Source of the DNA: Collimonas sp. OK607
Lineage (GTDB): Bacteria > Pseudomonadota > Gammaproteobacteria > Burkholderiales > Burkholderiaceae_D
Length of the DNA stretch: 38,464 bases
Reading direction: 5' to 3'
Assembly: GCF_900111995.1 (NCBI RefSeq)
Contig: NZ_FOKF01000042.1
Location: forward strand, 1 to 38,464
Every line of letters starts with the position of its first letter. Within the stretch, counting starts at the first letter, position 1. A program made the position numbers and the translations under genes. This document shows, in pieces, positions 34,366-38,464 of the stretch. The notes under the pieces were generated by a model. It made no database searches. It saw nothing but the letters and a program-made list of their open reading frames with translations, and was not told the DNA's origin.

Positions 34366-34688
34366 GAAGTAAGCCGATAGGCCGGATTCTGTTACGACGC
34401 TCAAGCTTGCGCCCTTGCGTTATGACAACCATTCCTCTAGGCGCTGGATTACTCCAGCGCTCAAGCTTCCTACCCGCACGCTCCGCGAGCAACATCAACG
34501 CGTGCCTATTTGGAATTGCTCCGAGTGGAGGTTACCGCGTTTCACCGTAACTTAATACGCTCGTCTCTGTGGCCCTATTCCTCGCCTCACGGCGGACGGC
34601 CGTTAACCGTCACCCTGCTCTATGGAGTCCGGACCTTCCTCCCGCCAACGCATTGCAACGTCGGCCAGCGGCTGTCTGGCTTACTTCA
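34366..34688 (-). ncRNA. rnpB: RNase P RNA component (class A)
   Basis: The minus strand carries the conserved RNase P RNA elements. The P1 stem is formed by GAAGTAAGCC at the 5' end (34687-34678) and GGCTTACTTC at the 3' end (34375-34366). Next come the CAGACAGCCGCTGG start region, GGGAGGAAGGTCCGGACTCC, ATAGAGCAGGGTGACGGTTAA and the 3' ACAGAATCCGGCCTATCGGC. About 323 nucleotides fits class A of betaproteobacteria, slightly shorter than E. coli's 377. RnpB trims 5' leaders from pre-tRNAs. ORFs on both strands here are spurious. Confidence 0.95.
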
Positions 34689-34694
34689 GGCGGC

Positions 34695-34700
34695 ATTCTA
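34695..34700 (-). promoter_or_regulatory. Probable -10 element of rnpB
   Basis: TAGAAT on the minus strand lies 6-7 bases before the RNase P RNA 5' end, a consensus-like -10. No good -35 is visible 16-18 bases upstream. Confidence 0.5.
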
Positions 34701-34857
34701 CCGCAATGAGGACCCTAACCCTCGGTTTTTCACTGTTGCCTGAAGTTTATCCCGACCGATGATGCCAAAATAGCATGAGACAGAACACCCGCGCGTACGT
34801 ATAGTGTTTGAAGCTTTTTGCACTGCAAAATCACTTTTCCGCAACAGGACAGAACAA

Positions 34858-36126
34858 ATGCACATTTGCGTATTAGGTGCTGGCGTCATCGGCGTCACTT
34901 CCGCCTATCGGCTGCTGGAAGCAGGCCATCAAGTCACCCTGGTTGACGCTGCGGCGTTGCCAGGCAGCGAGACCAGCCTGGGCAATGGCGCACAACTCAG
35001 CTATTCGTACGTCGCGCCGCTGGCCGATCCGTCCGTCTGGAGCCACTGGCCTGAATACATGTTCAGCGCCGACTCGCCGCTGACCTTGCGGCCGAAAATG
35101 GATCCCGCACAATGGCGCTGGCTACTCAAATTCCTGGCGGCCTGCAATACCAAACGCGTCAGGCAAACCACGGTTGATCTGTTGCGGCTGGCGTTTTTCA
35201 GCCGCGACCAATTGCAGCAACTGACGCAAGCCGTCCCGTTAGACTTCCAGCATCGCACCGCCGGCAAGCTGGTGATGTACGGCGACGCCAAAGGTTTGGA
35301 AGGCACCCGCAAACAAATTGCGTTTCAGGCCGAGCATGGCTGCCAGCAGGAAATCATCGACGCCGCGCGCTGCATGGAAATTGAACCGGCGCTGGCCAAC
35401 GCCAGGCGCGACTGGGCGGGCGGTGTGTATACCCCGAGCGAGGAGGCAGGTGACTGTGCGATGTTTTGCCGGCAACTGGTAGATGCCATGTCGCAACAAC
35501 CCGGCTTCCGCTTCGCCCATTCGCAACGTATCCATAAACTGGAGATGCGGAGCGGCGCCTTGACCGCGGTACATGCCGGCCAGGAACAAATCGACGCCGA
35601 TGCTTTCGTCCTGGCGCTAGGTCCGGCCAGTGCAGATTTTGCAAAGCGCGCCGGCTTTTCGTTGCCGCTCTATCCACTCAAAGGCTACAGCATCACGGTG
35701 CCGTTAGTCGATAGCGCCAACCAGGCCGCGGCGCCGCAGGTATCCATCACCGACCTCTCCAAGAAAATCGTTTACGCACGGCTGGGCGATCGCCTGCGGG
35801 TTGCCGGACGAGTAGAATTGGTCGGCATGGATCGCAGTATTCCGGCCACGGCAATCGATGAATTGAAGCGCGGCGTCAATGAATTGTTTCCTGGTTGCGG
35901 CGACCTGTCCGACAACGACAACTTGTCTCCCTGGAGCGGATTCCGCCCCGCTACGCCAAGCGGCGTGCCGCTGATTGGGGCCTCCCCGGTCAAGAACCTG
36001 TACCTGAATGTCGGCCATGGCAGTCTCGGCTGGACTCTGGCGCATGGCAGCGCAACCCTGTTGACGCAATTGATTGCCGGCCAGGCTACCGCCATCGACG
36101 CCAGCCCTTTTTCGTTTAGCGCATAG
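34858..36126 (+). CDS. dadA: FAD-dependent D-amino acid dehydrogenase (DadA-like)
   Basis: This 422-residue DAO-family flavoprotein starts with the Rossmann motif VLGAGVIGVTSAYRLLEAGHQVTLVD and ends with the FAD-binding PLIGASPVKNLYLNVGHGSLGWTLAHGSA typical of DadA. It oxidatively deaminates D-amino acids to 2-oxo acids (or cyclic imines for D-proline) and passes electrons to the respiratory chain at the inner membrane. The ATG at 34858 has AGGAC about 9 bases upstream; the frame upstream to 34804 was rejected. It is followed 23 bases later by an ornithine cyclodeaminase/mu-crystallin family gene, so the pair is probably one operon. True substrate preference is not established. Confidence 0.9.
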   Translation: MHICVLGAGVIGVTSAYRLLEAGHQVTLVDAAALPGSETSLGNGAQLSYSYVAPLADPSVWSHWPEYMFSADSPLTLRPKMDPAQWRWLLKFLAACNTKRVRQTTVDLLRLAFFSRDQLQQLTQAVPLDFQHRTAGKLVMYGDAKGLEGTRKQIAFQAEHGCQQEIIDAARCMEIEPALANARRDWAGGVYTPSEEAGDCAMFCRQLVDAMSQQPGFRFAHSQRIHKLEMRSGALTAVHAGQEQIDADAFVLALGPASADFAKRAGFSLPLYPLKGYSITVPLVDSANQAAAPQVSITDLSKKIVYARLGDRLRVAGRVELVGMDRSIPATAIDELKRGVNELFPGCGDLSDNDNLSPWSGFRPATPSGVPLIGASPVKNLYLNVGHGSLGWTLAHGSATLLTQLIAGQATAIDASPFSFSA

Positions 36127-36149
36127 TAAGAATTCAAAGGAACAAATCC

Positions 36150-37067
36150 ATGAAACTCATCACCAACCAACAGGTCTCCGAGCTGATCAATACCGGCGAC
36201 GCCATAGCCGCCATGCGCCAGGCCTTCGCCGGCATCGGACAAGGTGCGCAACAGGCTAGAATCCGCACCAGCGCCGGCCCCGTCATGATGTCCAGCATGG
36301 GTGCATTGCTGCCTGCCGCCGGCATCGCCGGTTACAAGATCTACACCACGATCAACGGCAAATTTCATTTTGTCACAGTGCTGTTCTCTACCGAAGATGG
36401 ACGGCCGCTGGCGGCGATTGAATCCGATACCATGACCGGTTTGCGTACCGCAGCAGCCACCGCGGTCGCCGCCGATCACTTGGCCAACCAGGATGCTGCC
36501 ACGCTGGCGGTGATCGGCACCGGGGTTCAGGCTCACTCACATGTGCCGGCCTTGCTGGAAGTGCGCAAATTCAAGGAAATCCTGATTGCGGGTCGCAGCG
36601 GCCAACAGCAGTTTGCAGAACAGATCACGCAGCAAACCGGAATTCCGGCGCGCGCCGTCAGTATCGATGAGGCGGCACAGGGCGGCGATGTAGTGGTCAC
36701 GGTAACGCGTTCGGCCGAGCCGTTGTTTTCCGGCGATTTGCTGAAAACGGGCGCTTTCGTTGCGGCGGTCGGCGCCAGCAAAGGCAACCTGCGTGAACTC
36801 GACGATCGTGCGATTGCCCGCGCCAACGCCCTGGTAGTTGAATGGAAACCGCAGGCACAGCAAGAAGCCGGCGATCTGTTGCTGTGCAAGCCCGGGACTT
36901 TCGCCTGGGACCAGGTATGGGAGCTAGGACAGGTTGTCGATGGCAGCAGCACTTACCGGCGCCAGCCAGACGACCTCGTGATCTACAAGGCGATTGGCGT
37001 CGGCGTCGAAGACATCGCCCTGTCCGGCCTGGTATACCGCCGCGCCTGCGAACGTTTCGGCTGGTAA
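36150..37067 (+). CDS. Ornithine cyclodeaminase/mu-crystallin family protein (possible cyclic imino acid reductase)
   Basis: This 305-residue protein has the OCD/mu-crystallin layout: an N-terminal substrate domain with KIYTTINGKFHFVTVLFSTEDGRPLA and DTMTGLRTAAATAVAADHLA, then a Rossmann NAD(P) domain with VIGTGVQAHSHVPALLEV. The family includes ornithine cyclodeaminase, alanine dehydrogenase and Delta1-pyrroline-2-carboxylate/Delta1-piperideine-2-carboxylate reductases. Next to a D-amino acid dehydrogenase, a reductase role is more likely than ornithine cyclisation; this is inference. Three 11-bp-spaced copies of GGTAAGCCG begin at its stop codon. Confidence 0.88.
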   Translation: MKLITNQQVSELINTGDAIAAMRQAFAGIGQGAQQARIRTSAGPVMMSSMGALLPAAGIAGYKIYTTINGKFHFVTVLFSTEDGRPLAAIESDTMTGLRTAAATAVAADHLANQDAATLAVIGTGVQAHSHVPALLEVRKFKEILIAGRSGQQQFAEQITQQTGIPARAVSIDEAAQGGDVVVTVTRSAEPLFSGDLLKTGAFVAAVGASKGNLRELDDRAIARANALVVEWKPQAQQEAGDLLLCKPGTFAWDQVWELGQVVDGSSTYRRQPDDLVIYKAIGVGVEDIALSGLVYRRACERFGW

Positions 37068-37093
37068 GCCGATGGTAAGCCGCCGGTAAGCCG
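37063..37093 (+). repeat. Three GGTAAGCCG repeats across a stop codon
   Basis: GGTAAGCCG occurs at 37063-37071, 37074-37082 and 37085-37093, a period of exactly 11. The first copy contains the TAA stop codon of the ornithine cyclodeaminase-family gene, and each following copy repeats the TAA. Confidence 0.92.
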
Positions 37094-37188
37094 ACTCCTG
37101 CTTCGCCCCCCGATGCGCGGCATTGCTTGCCGCCGCCATGCCGTCAGTCTAGAATCGGGCCACCGATGACTACTGACGACATGCGCAC

Positions 37189-37860
37189 ATGGAATTCCAC
37201 TTACTAAGCTTCCTGAAGACCGTGCTGTTCGTGCTGGCGGCATTGCTACCGATCATGAACCCGCCCGGCGGCGCGCCGATTTTCCATGCGCTGACCATCA
37301 CCGCATCCGACGGCACCCGCAACGCACTGGCGCGCGGGGTAGCCATCAATTCCTTCCTGCTGCTGATGGGAGGCATGTTCATCGGCACCCACGTACTGGC
37401 TTTTTTCGGCCTGTCGCTACCCGTGGTAAAAGTCGCCGGTGGCCTGCTAGTGGTGGCCACCGCCTGGAAAATGCTGAACTCCGATGAAATGCCGATGGCA
37501 GAAGCCGTGCCGGAGTCGCTCTGGACCGAGCAGCTCGCTTCAAAGAAAGCGTTTTATCCGCTGGCGTTCCCGCTCACTGTCGGCCCCGGTTCGATCTCGG
37601 TCGCCATCACCCTCGGCGCCGGCGTACGCGTGCCGAACGTGCCGTTGCCGCTATCCCTGATCGCTGCCGTCGCAGGCCTCGCAATAGCGGCATTGATAGT
37701 CTATCTCTGCAACCGTTTTGCAGGCGTATTGATACGCCTGCTGGGCGACACCGGCACTACTGTCATGCAGCGCATGACTTCGTTCATCTTGCTCTGTATC
37801 GGCGTGCAAATCCTGTGGGATGGGGTAAGCGGCCTATTGTTGTTATGGCAAGCGCATTAA
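37189..37860 (+). CDS. MarC family integral membrane protein
   Basis: This 223-residue protein has six membrane segments in the MarC (UPF0056/NAAT) pattern. It begins LKTVLFVLAALLPIMNPPGGAPIFHALT and contains FYPLAFPLTVGPGSISVAITLGAG, both family-conserved. It ends QRMTSFILLCIGVQILWDGVSGLL. MarC proteins were once linked to antibiotic resistance, but their substrate is still unclear. The ATG at 37189 gives the expected length. It is monocistronic as far as can be seen, with a 121-base upstream gap and 68 bases to the entericidin-like gene. Confidence 0.92.
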   Translation: MEFHLLSFLKTVLFVLAALLPIMNPPGGAPIFHALTITASDGTRNALARGVAINSFLLLMGGMFIGTHVLAFFGLSLPVVKVAGGLLVVATAWKMLNSDEMPMAEAVPESLWTEQLASKKAFYPLAFPLTVGPGSISVAITLGAGVRVPNVPLPLSLIAAVAGLAIAALIVYLCNRFAGVLIRLLGDTGTTVMQRMTSFILLCIGVQILWDGVSGLLLLWQAH

Positions 37861-37928
37861 GGCATTTTTCGCCCTGCGGAATTCTAGTGATAAGATTGTT
37901 GCCTTACCCTCACCTTAAGGAGCACACG

Positions 37929-38078
37929 ATGCTGAAGAAGATAATGGTAATTGCGGCAATGTTTGGCGTGCTAGGCGCACTATCCGCTTGCAATACGGTT
38001 GCCGGCATGGGCCAGGACGTAAAAACCGGCGGTGAAAAGGTAAAAGACGCGGCGCAGGACGTGCAACAGAAGATGTAA
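37929..38078 (+). CDS. Entericidin A/B family small lipoprotein
   Basis: This 49-residue protein has a lipoprotein signal (MLKKIMVIAAMFGVLGALSAC, lipid on Cys21) and a short mature part NTVAGMGQDVKTGGEKVKDA..., the entericidin pattern with the conserved NTVxGxGxD and Gly/Lys helix. Entericidins are small cell-envelope lipoproteins; EcnB acts as a toxin and EcnA as its antidote in enterics, but single copies in betaproteobacteria are of unclear function. AAGGAG 6 bases before the ATG marks the start; the longer frame upstream is not coding. The 10-base segment over its stop codon is duplicated 13 bases later. Confidence 0.9.
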   Translation: MLKKIMVIAAMFGVLGALSACNTVAGMGQDVKTGGEKVKDAAQDVQQKM

Positions 38079-38090
38079 AGAGAAGATGTA
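38068..38090 (+). repeat. 10-bp direct repeat across the entericidin stop codon
   Basis: AGAAGATGTA occurs at 38068-38077 and 38081-38090, 13 bases apart; the TAA stop (38076-38078) begins in the first copy. Confidence 0.85.
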
Positions 38091-38148
38091 GTTCTGCCGC
38101 AGCTTTCGCAGGACTCCTAAGATAATAAAAAACCCGACCTGGCGTCTA

Positions 38149-38181
38149 ATGCCGTTCAGTTAAGACTGGACGGCATTTTTA
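38149..38181. terminator. Hairpin with T-run at the left end of an IS4-family element
   Basis: ATGCCGTTCAGT, loop TAAG, and ACTGGACGGCAT form a 12-bp stem with one G:T pair, followed by TTTTT(A). It stands between the entericidin gene and the transposase fragment. It looks like both the terminal region of the IS (the outer arm ATGCCGTTCAGTTAAG) and an intrinsic terminator that shields the transposase gene from read-through of flanking genes. Confidence 0.65.
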
Positions 38182-38226
38182 TTTTGGGCTTGTAAACGTT
38201 CGGGCCAGCTGTTAACCTGCGTGTCG

Positions 38227-38464
38227 ATGCTCGATGACACTCTCCATTTCCTTGCAAACCACCTCGAAGCGCCTGACTGGCGTCGGCTAGGAGAGCATTT
38301 GCCTGTCGAATGGATTGAACAGGCCGTGCAGCGCACCGATGCAACGAGCATCCGCCATCGCCGCCTGCCTGCCGAGCAAGTGGTCTGGCTCATGGTGGCA
38401 TTGGCGCTATATCGTCACAAGTCCATCAGTGAAGTACTCGATGATCTCGGCTTGGCGTTGCCGG
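38227..38464 (+). mobile_element. IS4-family transposase, N-terminal fragment (cut by window edge)
   Basis: From ATG 38227 (a GTG at 38221 is also in frame) runs MLDDTLHFLANHLEAPDWRR, then HLPVEWIEQAVQRTDATSIR, RRLPAEQVVWLMVALALY and RHKSISEVLDDLGLALP, to the window end. This is the Nterm_IS4 domain of IS4-family DDE transposases, in which the RRLPAEQVVWLVIGMAL-type stretch is strongly conserved. The catalytic domain is outside the window, so integrity is unknown. The upstream hairpin (38149-38176) marks the element end. Confidence 0.88.

Noticed and set aside
34223-34743. Two ORFs (77 and 91 codons) in the RNase P RNA region
   Set aside because: They overlap the rnpB RNA, whose conserved stems and motifs explain the sequence.

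Overview
The window looks like a chromosomal segment from a betaproteobacterium of the order Burkholderiales, most likely family Oxalobacteraceae. I would guess a Collimonas/Herbaspirillum-like genus, but that is from memory and was not tested. The basis is the gene order: rsmD-coaD-ferredoxin divergent from ftsY-ftsE-ftsX; rsmB-DUF4390-NtrY-like kinase-response regulator-rpoH; and a long cytochrome c oxidase block (ctaC, ctaD, a 35-residue small assembly protein, ctaG, DUF2970, ctaE, twin-TM protein, surf1, SCO-like, ctaA, ctaB, sco). Most of it is ordinary core genome. Both window edges run into different IS4-family transposase genes, as expected for a segment or contig bounded by insertion sequences.

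Layout. 1-330: start of an IS4-family transposase (minus) and its end region. 290-1522: an MFS transporter gene (minus) split by an in-frame TAG, divergent from a LysR regulator (1670-2572). 2619-5054: MOSC protein, YfhL-type ferredoxin, coaD and rsmD. 5267-8080: ftsY, ftsE and ftsX. 8102-12791: AraC regulator, EamA exporter, lipoprotein, DUF1840 protein, serine hydrolase and LysE-type exporter. 12833-19557: rsmB, a DUF4390 protein, an NtrY-like sensor kinase, a short response regulator without a sigma-54 ATPase domain, a small CXCC protein that looks like a degenerate COG0523/CobW relative, and rpoH behind a perfect CIRCE operator. 19655-29368: aa3/caa3 oxidase structural and assembly genes, almost all on the minus strand. 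29784-30242: exported DsrE-like protein. 30275-33407: three overlapping genes of branched-chain acyl-CoA (valine-type) catabolism, with a LiuR-like palindrome upstream. 33628-34182: secreted fasciclin-domain protein. 34366-34688: RNase P RNA. 34858-37860: D-amino acid dehydrogenase, ornithine cyclodeaminase/mu-crystallin family protein and MarC protein. 37929-38078: entericidin-like lipoprotein. 38149-38464: start of a second IS4-family element.

Functional picture. The oxidase block holds the catalytic subunits (CtaC with a fused cytochrome c domain, CtaD, CtaE), copper delivery factors (CtaG, SCO, a SCO-like protein), heme A synthesis (CtaB, CtaA) and Surf1, which together are enough to build a caa3-type terminal oxidase. 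FtsY/FtsE/FtsX link membrane protein targeting and division. RsmB, RsmD and RnpB serve ribosome and tRNA maturation.

The most interesting signals are: (i) short tandem repeats (7-11 bp units) that lie on or just after the stop codons of at least six unrelated genes; (ii) the CIRCE element in front of rpoH, implying HrcA repression of sigma-32; (iii) the P-loop-less CXCC protein between the two-component system and rpoH; (iv) a 41-codon ORF whose stop overlaps the response regulator start; (v) a D-amino acid dehydrogenase paired with a cyclic-imine-reductase-like protein; (vi) the amber-interrupted MFS gene. I did not find a defence island, CRISPR array, prophage or secondary metabolite cluster.
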